A DNA stretch of 64,000 nt from Verrucomicrobiia bacterium (GCA_036405135.1 DASWYF010000035.1:124001-188000), one strand, 5' to 3'. Shown: positions 1 through 9,127, counted from the stretch's first letter. The notes: a model not told the origin generated them from the sequence alone. A program made the numbers and translations.

Positions 1-1
1 T

Positions 2-2749
2 GAACTGAAGGCGCAGGCATCACCCAAGGCGGTGGATTTGGAGAAGATGATTATCAGGATCAATCCGGCGTTGAAGAATCTGCGGATGATCGATGCTTTG
101 GATGCGATCACGAAGGTGGCGACGCCGATCGATGGGGTTGGTTTGACCTTCATGGTGGAGGATTATGCGGTGGTGTTCCGGCAGCGGGTGAATGAGCCGA
201 AGCAGTTGTTCACGCGGATTTTCAAGGTGGACAAAGAAAAATTGATTAAAGGTTTAGAAGCGCAAACGGGGCAGAAACTTGTGCCGCTGACGACGAATCT
301 GACGGTTGCGAGTCCGACCAATCTGCTTCAAAGCCCGACGGCTTCAAGTGGGATGGTGGTGACGACAAATAATTCGGTGGCTCGTACGCAACAGCTTCAA
401 ACCATGGCCCGCCAGTTCTTCGCGAAATGTGGTGTGAACGTGAGCTCTAATGAGTCGCCCGAAACACAGATTTTCTTCAATGATCGGACTGGTGCGCTAA
501 TGGTGCGGGCTTCTTTGCTGGATTTGGAGATCATCGCCAGCGCATTGGAGGTGCTGGCGGCTTTTCCTGATACGGTAGCTTCTGCGGCGGTATCAGCGAC
601 ATCGTCAACGTCAGCTGTTTGGAGCTATAAATTTGATGGGGCGGATTATGTGATGGGAGTGGAAAAGTTGACCGGGAAAAAAGTGGAGGAGATGTCGGCG
701 GTGGATTTGGCTGCGCAGGTGAATGGCGGGAGAGGCATGACGAACAAGCATCAGGTGCAATGGCATCAGATAGAGCTGCTCACGCGGGAGTTCTTGAAGT
801 CTCAAGGGGCTGATTTATCGGCAGGTAATTTCGGGTTGATCGCACCCCAGAAGCCGGGGGATGAGGCGAAATGGGCGGTCGCTTGGGCAACGGCGGCGGA
901 GTTGGACGTTTTTCGCAAGAGCAGCCAGAAGATCGTGGAAGCTGGAAAACTTGCCGAAATGGTCTTGCTTTTGGGCCGGGCGACTAACCAAGTGACGGCC
1001 AAGACTGTGCCACCCCAAACAGCGGCAGTAACGGAAACGATTGCGGTAAAGGAGGAGATATCCATTCTCGTGCAGGATGCGAAGCTGCTTTATGAACTGC
1101 GGCGGCTGGATGAGGCGGAGAAGAAGTTGCAGGAAGCCATCAAGCGTGATCCGAAGAATCCTGCTGCATATTACTATATGAACTTGGTGCAGGAGGCGCG
1201 GAATGGGGAATTGGCACGCAAGCGGGATATTGCGCAACGTTCTGACGTTGTGTTTCCAGGTGGGGTGCCGAAGGCTAGAGATGGATTGCCTACGCCGAAT
1301 CCTTATGTGCGGACGAATTCTTCCCTAACCATTACAAAAGCCAGACAGCGGATCGAGGAGAAGCTGGATAAGATGGTGGTGAAGGAGGTGTTCTTTGACG
1401 GGTTGCCGCTTTCTGAGGTTGTAAGGTATCTACGCAATGAGTCGGTCAAATTGGATGCGGAGCAGTTGGGTATCAACTTCATGATGAACTCCCGTCTGGA
1501 TGAGCAGTCGGGTTTACAAGGGAATGTGGGCAAGAATTTGACTGACCCGTTGGGTGCTCCTTTGGCACCAGCACCAGCTGCGTTGGACCTGAGCGTGGTG
1601 TTGGTGAAGATCAATCCACCACTGAAGAATCTGACGATGCGGGAGATGTTGAACGCGATCACGAATGTGACGGCGCACGTGGGCAAGCATGGGCTGGACT
1701 ACAAGGTGGAGGATTATGCGGTGGTGTTCCGGGAACGGGTGATCGAGCCGCCGCAGTTGTTCACGCGGATTTTCAAGGTGGAGCCGAATACTTTTAATCA
1801 TGGGTTGCAGCAGGTGTGGGCGAGCAGTGGGATGCCGGCGAATTCATCCACGAATCTACAGGATCTGTGGCGGGAGTTCATCCGGCACGCAGGGGTGAAG
1901 ACGGATACAAATAGCACTCCGGCCAGTCAGGTTTTTTATAATGAAAAAACAGGAGTGTTGATGGTGCGAGCATCGTTGAGAGATCTGGAGGTGATCCAGT
2001 CTGCCATTGAAGTGCTGAATATGATCCCACCACAGGTGCAGATCGAGGTGCGCTATATCGAGGTGTCGGATGAGGTGGCAAAGAAGATGGGGTTGAACTG
2101 GTTCACGAGCGGGGCCTTGAGCAGTACCAATTCGTTGAAGGTCGCAAAGTTGTTGAATCCCACAATTCCGACCGGCCCTAATGTGAGATTAGAGGCTCCC
2201 GTGCTCCCTAACTTCGTTAGTGTGCTATCTCCCAAACAGACAAAAGATTTGATCCAAAAATTATTGTCGGGCGAAGGGGTCGATATCCTGACGGGACCCA
2301 AGGTGACGACGGTCAGCGGGAGGCAGGCGCAGATCTCCGTGCTGGATCAAATGAAGATAGAGGTCGGGGTGAAGGAAGAGCATAAAGTCGCGACGGGGCC
2401 AACGCTGGATATCGTTCCAAAGGTGATGCCGGATGGAAAGGCTCTGCAAATGACATGGGGGGTGAATCTGACGCAATTCGTAGGCTACGACAAACCCGCC
2501 AAAGGAGCGGACAAGGAGGTGCCGCTGCCGCGTTTCCGGGTGCGGCAGGTGACTAACACGAGCGTGCTCATGGACGGACAAACATTGCTGATTGGCTGTG
2601 GTACATCGGAAATGAAGAAGGGGCAGCAAAAGGGTTTGTTCCGTAGCGGACCTAAAACGGAGATCAAGCATGTGGTGGTGATGTTGACGCCGCGCATCAT
2701 TGATCCAGCGGGGAATTTTGTGAACTCGGACAAAGAGTTGGGATATTAG
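2..2749 (+). CDS. Secretin-family protein (GspD/PilQ-like), 5' end outside window
   Basis: Outer-membrane secretin-type protein of the type II/III secretion and type IV pilus family. The reading frame is open to the window edge, so the GTG at 32 is internal and the true start lies upstream. Seen in the sequence: a module rich in the motif NPxLKNLxMxxxLxAIT, VEDYAVVFR and QLFTRIFKV at bases 32-230 and again at 1583-1790; a following ALMVRASLxDLExIxSAxEVL block at about 490-560 and 1950-2020; a TPR-like helical stretch at about 1075-1200 (ELRRLDEAEKKLQEAI); then the secretin core from about 2035 (QVQIEVRYIEV, GVDILTGPKVTTVSGRQA, VLMDGQTLLIG, VVVMLTPRIID). The C-terminal core is complete, ending at the usual PRI(I/V)DP motif. 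The repeated N-terminal modules are unusual. No partner secretion genes are in the window, so the cargo is unknown. Confidence 0.85.
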   Translation, partial: ELKAQASPKAVDLEKMIIRINPALKNLRMIDALDAITKVATPIDGVGLTFMVEDYAVVFRQRVNEPKQLFTRIFKVDKEKLIKGLEAQTGQKLVPLTTNLTVASPTNLLQSPTASSGMVVTTNNSVARTQQLQTMARQFFAKCGVNVSSNESPETQIFFNDRTGALMVRASLLDLEIIASALEVLAAFPDTVASAAVSATSSTSAVWSYKFDGADYVMGVEKLTGKKVEEMSAVDLAAQVNGGRGMTNKHQVQWHQIELLTREFLKSQGADLSAGNFGLIAPQKPGDEAKWAVAWATAAELDVFRKSSQKIVEAGKLAEMVLLLGRATNQVTAKTVPPQTAAVTETIAVKEEISILVQDAKLLYELRRLDEAEKKLQEAIKRDPKNPAAYYYMNLVQEARNGELARKRDIAQRSDVVFPGGVPKARDGLPTPNPYVRTNSSLTITKARQRIEEKLDKMVVKEVFFDGLPLSEVVRYLRNESVKLDAEQLGINFMMNSRLDEQSGLQGNVGKNLTDPLGAPLAPAPAALDLSVVLVKINPPLKNLTMREMLNAITNVTAHVGKHGLDYKVEDYAVVFRERVIEPPQLFTRIFKVEPNTFNHGLQQVWASSGMPANSSTNLQDLWREFIRHAGVKTDTNSTPASQVFYNEKTGVLMVRASLRDLEVIQSAIEVLNMIPPQVQIEVRYIEVSDEVAKKMGLNWFTSGALSSTNSLKVAKLLNPTIPTGPNVRLEAPVLPNFVSVLSPKQTKDLIQKLLSGEGVDILTGPKVTTVSGRQAQISVLDQMKIEVGVKEEHKVATGPTLDIVPKVMPDGKALQMTWGVNLTQFVGYDKPAKGADKEVPLPRFRVRQVTNTSVLMDGQTLLIGCGTSEMKKGQQKGLFRSGPKTEIKHVVVMLTPRIIDPAGNFVNSDKELGY

Positions 2750-2836
2750 GCCGGTTGCACGAGAGGCCGATGTTCGCCACAGAGGGAGAAGACACAAATT
2801 TCACTGATTGGCACGAATTGGGGGAAGGGAAATTTA

Positions 2837-2892
2837 GACAGGATGGACAGGATGGACGGGATGGACGGGATGGACGGGATGGACGGGATGGA
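2837..2892. repeat. 9-bp tandem repeat, six copies
   Basis: Six perfect-period copies of GACRGGATG (two GACAGGATG followed by four GACGGGATG) plus two further bases. In one frame this would encode a Gly-Arg-Asp collagen-like run, but no supported gene surrounds it. It behaves like a minisatellite and its copy number may vary between strains. Confidence 0.95.
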
Positions 2893-3606
2893 AATGTGCG
2901 TTTCTTTTACCCAGTTAAAAATTGGGAGGATGGCGGCCCTCTAAAAACGCGAAAAAGGGAGAAAAGTTGGGGTGGAATTTGTTCTGTGGGAATGGGTTGG
3001 GAGAAATGTCGCTGTGGGATAATAGATTTCGGTGGTTTGAGTGGTTGTAAAGGTGGATAGTGGGATTGCTGACAACTCGTTGTTGGTAAAGGAAGGGCTG
3101 CAAGCCGGTTACGTGTTTCTAGTTTGAAGTTTCGAGTTGGGAACACGCGAAAGGCTGAAATCCCCGCTGAGTGATTCGATGGAATCGTTTTGGCAATCCT
3201 TATGGAGCCATCATCAGATGATGGAGTGGGAAAGTTTTCAGTGTTCAGTTTTCAGCCGGTTGCACTGGTGGCAAAACGAGAACACGAAGCAACCCAACAT
3301 CATCTAGGATCTGTGGGTGTATCGGGCGTGTGGATTGGGGCTCGTAAGCTGGAGGGGGAAAGGGACGTCGGTGAAGAATAAAACCGGGGAATCCTGAGTA
3401 GCCACTGCGGAACCAGCCGGGTCATCAGACATACGCTGAATCTGAAGTTCCAATCGTAGGGACGGAGGAAACGATAGCTCGCAGGGGTCGGGTGGTTTCA
3501 TTGCTCTTTGACATAGTTTCCTTTTAAGGAAATGCAGAGGCCGGTCGAAGTTCGACTTCCGGGTGGGAGGCGGGCGCTGGGTGATTTTTATATCGGTTGG
3601 CTCGCT

Positions 3607-3660
3607 CACTCCTCACCCCGGCCCTCTCCTCGTTGAGAGAGGAGAGGGAGAAGAGGGTTA
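3607..3660. repeat. Palindromic element, family A, copy 1
   Basis: A perfect 10-bp stem (CCCTCTCCTC at 3622-3631, 7-base loop, GAGGAGAGGG at 3639-3648) preceded by CTCCTCACCCCGG. The same leader and stem plan recurs at 4190-4245 and 39615-39660. Confidence 0.8.
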
Positions 3661-3713
3661 CGGGCTTCGGCGGTGGTGGGTGGTGTTTTCGTGAGTGCCC
3701 TGACGGAAAAGGT

Positions 3714-3739
3714 TAGGGCGGCGGAGCACCACCGCCCTA
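3714..3739. repeat. GC-rich palindrome
   Basis: Stem TAGGGCGG (3714-3721) and CCGCCCTA (3732-3739) around a loop containing GGAGCACC. It looks like a REP-type intergenic hairpin; only one copy was noticed in the window. Confidence 0.65.
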
Positions 3740-3935
3740 CCGGGATTTGGGTTTTGCATTTCTTTGTGGGGTGGCTGGCGAGGGTTGGGTTTGGGAGGTT
3801 GAGGCCGGAGGCTAGAGTGCCGTAGCACAGGATGCCTTGAACGGGTTGCCGGGCTGAACAAACTGAGCAGTAGGTCATTTCGAGGAAATGTAGAATTAAG
3901 AGTTCAGAATGTAGAAAGGGAAAAACGTCCAACTT

Positions 3936-3966
3936 CCAACTTTGAACGTTGAACGTTCAAAGTTGG
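3936..3966. repeat. Perfect 13-bp palindrome
   Basis: CCAACTTTGAACG (3936-3948) pairs exactly with CGTTCAAAGTTGG (3954-3966) around the 5-base loop TTGAA. No T-run follows on either strand and no gene ends nearby, so a transcription terminator is not indicated. Confidence 0.8.
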
Positions 3967-4086
3967 GAATGGGGCGTATAGGTCGATGGGACTAATGGGT
4001 GATGTGGTGGTTGACAAAGGTAGGGGTGAGGGTTACATCGGTATCACTTCGCTGCTGCTCCTTCGGAGCTTCCTACGTGGCGGAGC

Positions 4087-4112
4087 GGGGGCCGGAGGGC
4101 CCCCTCCTTTTT
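4087..4112 (+). repeat. Strong GC hairpin followed by a T-run
   Basis: GGGGGCC (4087-4093) pairs with GGCCCCC (4098-4104), followed by TCC and five T residues. It has the shape of an intrinsic terminator on the plus strand, but no recognisable gene ends upstream, so it may equally be another intergenic palindrome. Confidence 0.4.
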
Positions 4113-4189
4113 CCACCCATGCGAGAAATTGCAAAAGCGCTGCAAATGGCTGGTTCAGCAGCATGACGTTCTTTGGGGGCACCCCTCAC

Positions 4190-4245
4190 CCCCAGCCCTC
4201 TCCCCTGCCGAAGTTCGGCTTCCCACAAGGGGCGAGGGAGGTGGA
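4190..4245. repeat. Palindromic element, family A, copy 2
   Basis: Leader GGGGCACCCCTCACCC followed by CCCTCTCCCCT and, after an inner hairpin (GCCGAA and TTCGGC), the complementary AAGGGGCGAGGG. It shares the 13-mer GGGGCACCCCTCA with the copy embedded in the kinase gene at 39615. It lies upstream of the likely start of the next gene. Confidence 0.8.
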
Positions 4246-4381
4246 GCCTCTCGTTTCATATCTTAGTTTTTGGTGGTCGAGCATGTCCGGTAACTATCGC
4301 AACGCTTCTTTATACGCTTGTCATCCGGTTGTGGCGTGGCGGAAACTTCGCGCGCGGCAACAAAGTTGCTGGTTCGCGTTT

Positions 4382-7324
4382 ATGCCAATTTTAATCCTGC
4401 TGCTGTTCTTTTGCTCGGGCGCCACGGCGCTGGTGTATGAGGTGGTGTGGTCGAAGTATTTGGCGCTGATCTTCGGGAGCACGATCTATGCGCAGACGGT
4501 GGTGCTGGCGGTGTTCATGGGCGGGTTGGCGCTGGGGAACAGGATATTCGGTCGCCGGGCGGATCTGCTGAAGCAGCCGTTGGGAGCGTATGGGTATGTG
4601 GAGATGGGGATAGGTGTGTATGCGTTTTTCTTCGATTTTCTGCATAAGCTGGCGGACAAGGTGTTTGTGGGTGTGGGTGCGGGGATGCTGGAGCAGGAAT
4701 TCCTGCTGCTGGTGTGGAAGGGAGTGGTGGCGACGGGGCTGTTGATCATCCCGACGGTGCTGATGGGGGGTACGTTGCCGCTGGTGGCGGCGTGGTTGCA
4801 GAGGAATGAGACGGATGCGAGCCGTGTGTCGGCGAGGTTTTACTCGATCAACAGCCTGGGAGCGGTGACGGGGTCGCTGGTGGCAGGTTTCTTTCTGGTG
4901 CAGGCGTTGGGGATGGTGGCGACGCTGCAGGCGGCGGCACTGGTGAACCTGGTGGTGGGTGGAGCAGCGGTGGTTCTATCGCGTCGGGGGAAAGCGGAAG
5001 CGGTCGCGGAGACGAAGCAGACAGAAGCTGTCCCAAGCACACCGCTGGATGAGTCGACGGCGAAGCAGTTGAAACTGGCGATCGGGCTGGTGATGTTGAC
5101 CGGGGGAGTGTCGATGGGTTTGGAGGTGTTGGCAGCGAGGTCATTGGTGCTGGTGTTTGGGGCGTCGTTGCAATCGTTTGCGCTGGTGCTGGTGGCGTTC
5201 ATCTTGGGGATAGGATTTGGAGCGGGTATGATCGCGTCGCCGAAGCGGCAGTGGGTGAGGCGTGAGTTGACGACGATCATCTTGCTGTTGGGAGCGGCGC
5301 TGTGGATCGGGATGTTCATCTGGAACGCGGAGGCGATGGTGAACGTGTATCGGGAGTTGCGGACGGCGGTGGCGAGGACGGCGACAGGGTATCAGCTGCA
5401 ACTGCTGTTGAATGTGATGATAGCGATCGTGGTGCTGGGAGTTCCGGCGGCGATGTTGGGAGCGGTGCTGCCGTTGTGGATCCGGTCGGTGAAGGGGGGG
5501 ATGAGCGGGCTGGCGGAGCATGTGGGGAGGTTGCTGACATGGAACACGGTGGGGGCGGTGGTGGGGGTGTTGGTGACGGGTTTTGTGCTGATGCCGGTGT
5601 TTGGGGTGAGGGCGGCGTTCTGCCTGTTGGCGATCGCCCTAAGCGTGGGGGGGGCGGTGGTAGCATCGAAGCACCGGTTGCAGGGGGCGTTCATGGGTTC
5701 GTGCGCGGTGGGAGGGTTCCTGCTGTTCACGTTGGTGACGGGCGGTGAGTCCTGGCGGCATGTCATGAGCTCGGGCGTGTTCAGGTTGCGTGAGACTGAG
5801 GTGGACTACGAGTACCTGCCAAGAAGGAAGGAGGAGGTGAAAATCGTTTTTTACAAAGATGCTCCAGACGCAACCGTCTCCGTGGAAAGGGTAAAGCGCG
5901 AGGGTGAGGACCGGATATCCCTGCGCATCAATGGCAAAACGGACGCTTCCAGTCATGTGGATCTTTCCACGCAGTTGCTGCTCGGACATCTGGGCCTTTT
6001 CGCACGGCCGGAAGCAGAGAGCATGTTCATTTTTGGCCTGGGCAGCGGTATCTCGGCGGGAGCAGCACTGGCTCATCCTTTGAAGGAGATCGTGGTGGCG
6101 GAGAACTGCAAACCGGTCGTGGAATCCGCAGCATTTTTCGAGAAATGGAATCGTGGGGTGATGAAGGATCAAAGGGTGAAGGTGGTCTTTGAGGATGCGC
6201 GCACAGTGCTAAAGCTGGGGAAGAGGAGTTACGATGTGATCGTGTGTGAACCATCGAATCCATGGCTTGCCGGTGTGGGCAGTGTGTTCAGCCGGGAGTT
6301 CTACGAATTGGCGGCCAGTCAATTGAAGGAAAATGGCGTAGTGGTGCAGTGGTTCCACGTGTATGAGATGCATGATGGCGTGGTGGATCTGGTGACGAAG
6401 ACGTTTTCTTCCGTATTCCCTTATATGGAGATATGGGATCCGGGACAGGGTGATTTCATCATGATCGGCTCCACCAAGCCGTGGACGATGTCTCTATCGC
6501 AAGTAAGCAAGGTGATGGAACGACCGCTGGTGCGGGAGGATTTCGCGAGGATCGGGCTTGCGAAGCCGGAGCATGTTTTCTTGCGCCAGATGGCTTCCGG
6601 TCGGACTGCGTTTGCCATCCCCGATGGGACGGCGATCCAGTCTGACGCGTTTCCAGTGCTGGAGTACGAGGCGCCAAGAGCTTTTTTCCTGGGACATCGG
6701 GCGGAGAAGTTTTTGCAGTTCGATGAACGGACCTGGCAAAGCTCGCTCGCAACTGCGGAAAAACAACGGATTTTAAGAGAGCTGACGGCGGCTGATCTTA
6801 AAGGGATATTCCAGGATGATTATTCGGTAAACCCGGTGCTTACGAGTTACTTGAAGCGGCGGATCGCAGGGGCGGATAACGCAGCTCTGGTGCCGGTATT
6901 TGCTGAACACAGTCCGATACCGTTCATACTACAAACGTATGAAGGCTACGGAGGTCTGCCGAATCTTCCAGCAGATGCGACGCAAGAGCACAAGATAATG
7001 CTAGCAGCTGAAGCTCAAATACTGACAAGTCCGGAAAAATGGCGGGAGAATGTGGAGATCATTGAGAAGACGATCAATGAATTGGGAGCCAAGCCGACCC
7101 GGGAAGGCTTGCGTTGGAAACCGGATCATTTCCTCTGTCTGGCAGTGAAGACTGCGCTGGCGAACCGCGATTTCCTCCGGGCGCAGCAGTTACTGGAACT
7201 GGAGAAGTATGTGGAGGAAACGCGGGAGATGCGCTATCTGAAACGCATCGTGGCAGTGGCGGCTCCGGGAAAATCTGCAACAGCAGTGCCACTGCTGCTT
7301 GTGAATCCGCAACAAGGGAAGTAG
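4382..7324 (+). CDS. MFS-like transporter fused to a spermidine synthase-like domain
   Basis: Polytopic inner-membrane protein of about 980 residues. The N-terminal half has some 12 or more hydrophobic segments, starting with a CSGATALVYEVVWSKYL motif characteristic of the fused spermidine synthase/MFS family. The C-terminal part (about residues 490-720) is a Rossmann methyltransferase-like fold: GLGSGISAG as the nucleotide loop, EDART, then VCEPSNPWLAGVGSVFS at the position of the aminopropyl-transfer motif. The actual substrate of this widespread family is not established; polyamine synthesis is not implied. The frame is open further upstream, but that DNA contains a palindromic repeat, so the start is placed at ATG 4382, with ATG 4283 as the alternative; neither has a clear Shine-Dalgarno. 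The last 250 residues are poorly conserved. The first half of the gene is extremely G-rich at third positions. Confidence 0.8.
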   Translation: MPILILLLFFCSGATALVYEVVWSKYLALIFGSTIYAQTVVLAVFMGGLALGNRIFGRRADLLKQPLGAYGYVEMGIGVYAFFFDFLHKLADKVFVGVGAGMLEQEFLLLVWKGVVATGLLIIPTVLMGGTLPLVAAWLQRNETDASRVSARFYSINSLGAVTGSLVAGFFLVQALGMVATLQAAALVNLVVGGAAVVLSRRGKAEAVAETKQTEAVPSTPLDESTAKQLKLAIGLVMLTGGVSMGLEVLAARSLVLVFGASLQSFALVLVAFILGIGFGAGMIASPKRQWVRRELTTIILLLGAALWIGMFIWNAEAMVNVYRELRTAVARTATGYQLQLLLNVMIAIVVLGVPAAMLGAVLPLWIRSVKGGMSGLAEHVGRLLTWNTVGAVVGVLVTGFVLMPVFGVRAAFCLLAIALSVGGAVVASKHRLQGAFMGSCAVGGFLLFTLVTGGESWRHVMSSGVFRLRETEVDYEYLPRRKEEVKIVFYKDAPDATVSVERVKREGEDRISLRINGKTDASSHVDLSTQLLLGHLGLFARPEAESMFIFGLGSGISAGAALAHPLKEIVVAENCKPVVESAAFFEKWNRGVMKDQRVKVVFEDARTVLKLGKRSYDVIVCEPSNPWLAGVGSVFSREFYELAASQLKENGVVVQWFHVYEMHDGVVDLVTKTFSSVFPYMEIWDPGQGDFIMIGSTKPWTMSLSQVSKVMERPLVREDFARIGLAKPEHVFLRQMASGRTAFAIPDGTAIQSDAFPVLEYEAPRAFFLGHRAEKFLQFDERTWQSSLATAEKQRILRELTAADLKGIFQDDYSVNPVLTSYLKRRIAGADNAALVPVFAEHSPIPFILQTYEGYGGLPNLPADATQEHKIMLAAEAQILTSPEKWRENVEIIEKTINELGAKPTREGLRWKPDHFLCLAVKTALANRDFLRAQQLLELEKYVEETREMRYLKRIVAVAAPGKSATAVPLLLVNPQQGK

Positions 7325-7336
7325 GGTGGAGGCATC

Positions 7337-8152
7337 GTGGACCAGATATTGTTTCAAGCGGGAAGATTTACGGTGACATGGTACGGGGCGCTGATGGCGC
7401 TGGGGTTTATCGCGGCCTTATGGACGGCGAGCAGACGGGCAGTGCTCGTGGGTGTGTCTCCGGAGAAGGTGGCAGATGTGGGACCGTGGCTGATCATCGG
7501 AACGATCATCGGTGCACGGCTGGTTTATGTGGTCTCGTATCCGCAGAGTTTCGAGGGAAAGCCTTTCTGGCATGTGTTCGCGGTATGGCAGGGCGGATTG
7601 GTGTTCTATGGAGGATTGTTCGGGGCTTCAGCGGCGTGTGTGCTGTTCTGCCGGTTGAACAAGATTCCGTTGTGGAAGTTCGCCGATGTGCTGGCGCCGA
7701 GTGTGGCGTTGGGGCATGCAATCGGACGACTGGGATGTTTGATGAACGGATGTTGCTATGGGAAGGCGTGCGACCTGCCGTGGGCGATCAAATTCCCAGT
7801 AGGTCATGAAACGCATCCGGTGGGTGAAGCGGCCATTCCCATCCATCCAACTCAGATTTATGAATCCTTATTGAACTTCGCTTTATATCTGGCGCTGGCG
7901 TGGTGGTTCCGGAAGCAACGGAAGTTCGATGGACAGGTGTTTGCCATTTATTTGCTGGGGTATGCGGTGGTGCGTTCCACGGTGGAGATGTTCCGTGGGG
8001 ATTATCCACAGAGCTATTATGCGGCAGGCTGGATGACACCGGCGCACAAGGTAAGCATAGTGATTCTGCTCGCAGGCATCCTCCTGTATGCCTGGCAAAA
8101 GACGAACGGGATGACGGCCAGGGAAATCGTGGTGACAGCAGATAAAAAGTAG
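7337..8152 (+). CDS. lgt: Prolipoprotein diacylglyceryl transferase
   Basis: Integral membrane enzyme that moves diacylglycerol from phosphatidylglycerol onto the lipobox cysteine of prelipoproteins, the first step of lipoprotein maturation. The Lgt signature is clear: HAIGRLGCLMNGCCYG around residue 130, IHPTQIYES, and a C-terminal RSTVEMFRGD. At 271 residues it has normal length with about seven membrane segments. The GTG start at 7337 is supported by GGTGGAGG six bases upstream. It lies 12 bp after the transporter fusion and 2 bp before rluD, so the three are probably cotranscribed. Confidence 0.96.
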   Translation: MDQILFQAGRFTVTWYGALMALGFIAALWTASRRAVLVGVSPEKVADVGPWLIIGTIIGARLVYVVSYPQSFEGKPFWHVFAVWQGGLVFYGGLFGASAACVLFCRLNKIPLWKFADVLAPSVALGHAIGRLGCLMNGCCYGKACDLPWAIKFPVGHETHPVGEAAIPIHPTQIYESLLNFALYLALAWWFRKQRKFDGQVFAIYLLGYAVVRSTVEMFRGDYPQSYYAAGWMTPAHKVSIVILLAGILLYAWQKTNGMTAREIVVTADKK

Positions 8153-8154
8153 AT

Positions 8155-9108
8155 ATGGCGGACCGGACCGAGAGCATAGTAGTGGAGAAATCCCTGCCGA
8201 AGGAGCGGCTGGATGTATTCTTGCGCGAACAGTTCCCGATGGTTTCACGAGGATATTTGCAGAAACTCATCGAGGAAGGAGACATCAAAGTGGATGGCTC
8301 GAAAGTGAAAACGACGCATGCCCCAAAAGCAGGGGAGAAGATCGATATCCGCTGGCCTGAAGCGCGCACGATGGAGACGAAACCGGAGGATATCCCGCTG
8401 GAAGTGTTGTTCGAGGATGCAGATCTGATCGTGTTGAACAAACCGCCGGGGTTGGTGGTGCATCCATCGAATGGTCATGAGGAGCACACGCTGGTGAATG
8501 CACTGCTGCATCATTGCGCGGGACAGTTGAGCGGCATCGGCGGCGTGGCGAGGCCGGGTATCGTACACCGGTTGGATAAGGATACGAGCGGTTGCCTTGT
8601 GGTGGCGAAGAATGATGTGACGCACATCGGCCTGCAGGATCAGTTCAAGAACCGTTCGCTCGACAAGATTTACCACGCGCTGGTGTGCAGTGTGATCCCG
8701 CGGGATGGTGGCGAGATACGCGCGGCGATCGCAAGGCACCCGACACATCGCAAGCGCATGGCCGCTCTCGATGACGGCGATGGGCGGGAGTCATGGACTT
8801 CATATCGCGTGCTGGAACGCATGAAGGCAGCCACTCTAGTGGAGAATACGTTACATACGGGGAGGACGCACCAGATCCGCGTGCACATGCAGTATCTGGG
8901 ACATCCGGTGATTGGGGACGAGCTGTATGGCAAGCGACAGAATGCCAAACTGAAGGAATTGACGGGCTACGCGGCTCCGCGCCAGATGTTGCACGCGAGC
9001 AAACTGGAGTTCACCCATCCGAAAACGAAGAAATTGGTGAAGTGTGAAGCGCCGTGGCCGGAGGATTTTCAGCAGGCGCTCGCGGTATTGCGGAAGATCC
9101 AGAAGTGA
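8155..9108 (+). CDS. rluD: RluA-family large-subunit pseudouridine synthase (RluD-like)
   Basis: Cytoplasmic enzyme converting uridines in 23S rRNA to pseudouridine. An N-terminal S4 RNA-binding domain (about residues 13-75: ERLDVFLREQFP, SRGYLQKLIEEG) precedes the catalytic domain with the family motif GIVHRLDKDTSG, whose aspartate is the nucleophile, then GRTHQIRVHMQYLGHPVIGD. 317 residues is typical. It starts 2 bp after lgt and converges with the SWIM gene, separated by 19 bp. Assignment to RluD rather than RluC/RluA is by the S4 domain and length, not by test. Confidence 0.92.
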   Translation: MADRTESIVVEKSLPKERLDVFLREQFPMVSRGYLQKLIEEGDIKVDGSKVKTTHAPKAGEKIDIRWPEARTMETKPEDIPLEVLFEDADLIVLNKPPGLVVHPSNGHEEHTLVNALLHHCAGQLSGIGGVARPGIVHRLDKDTSGCLVVAKNDVTHIGLQDQFKNRSLDKIYHALVCSVIPRDGGEIRAAIARHPTHRKRMAALDDGDGRESWTSYRVLERMKAATLVENTLHTGRTHQIRVHMQYLGHPVIGDELYGKRQNAKLKELTGYAAPRQMLHASKLEFTHPKTKKLVKCEAPWPEDFQQALAVLRKIQK

Positions 9109-9127
9109 CGTGTGACGTCCGGGCTGA

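Larger units (their letters stand above)
2750..4281. other. Gene-poor, repeat-rich intergenic region
   Basis: No convincing protein or RNA gene is seen in these 1.5 kb. The reading frames present are short, not related to families I recognise, and several run through repeats. The stretch holds a 9-bp tandem repeat, at least five palindromes listed separately, and two copies of the 11-mer GCCGGTTGCAC (2750-2760 and 3255-3265), which occurs again at 46524-46534. The phrase at about 2775-2820 resembles a low-complexity intergenic style that also appears at 45656-45687. Confidence 0.6.

Noticed and set aside
2837-2892. CRISPR array
   Set aside because: Repeats are 9 bp with no spacers and no cas genes are in the window.
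2755-3060. 101-residue frame containing a Gly-Arg-Asp repeat
   Set aside because: Starts inside a repeat phrase just after the secretin stop, has no ribosome-binding site or family match, and the repeat alone keeps it open.
3304-3609. 101-residue minus-strand frame in the repeat-rich gap
   Set aside because: No start signal, no domain and biased composition; could be a decayed gene or a repeat, but the sequence alone does not support a call.
3986-4281. Upstream extension of the transporter/spermidine-synthase gene
   Set aside because: Contains a GC hairpin and the family A palindrome, is rich in Pro/Gly/Ser without conserved motifs, and precedes the hydrophobic start typical of the family.
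5302-5748. Gly/Asp/Val-rich 148-residue frame within the transporter gene
   Set aside because: A plus-strand frame shift shadow caused by the extreme G bias of the real gene.
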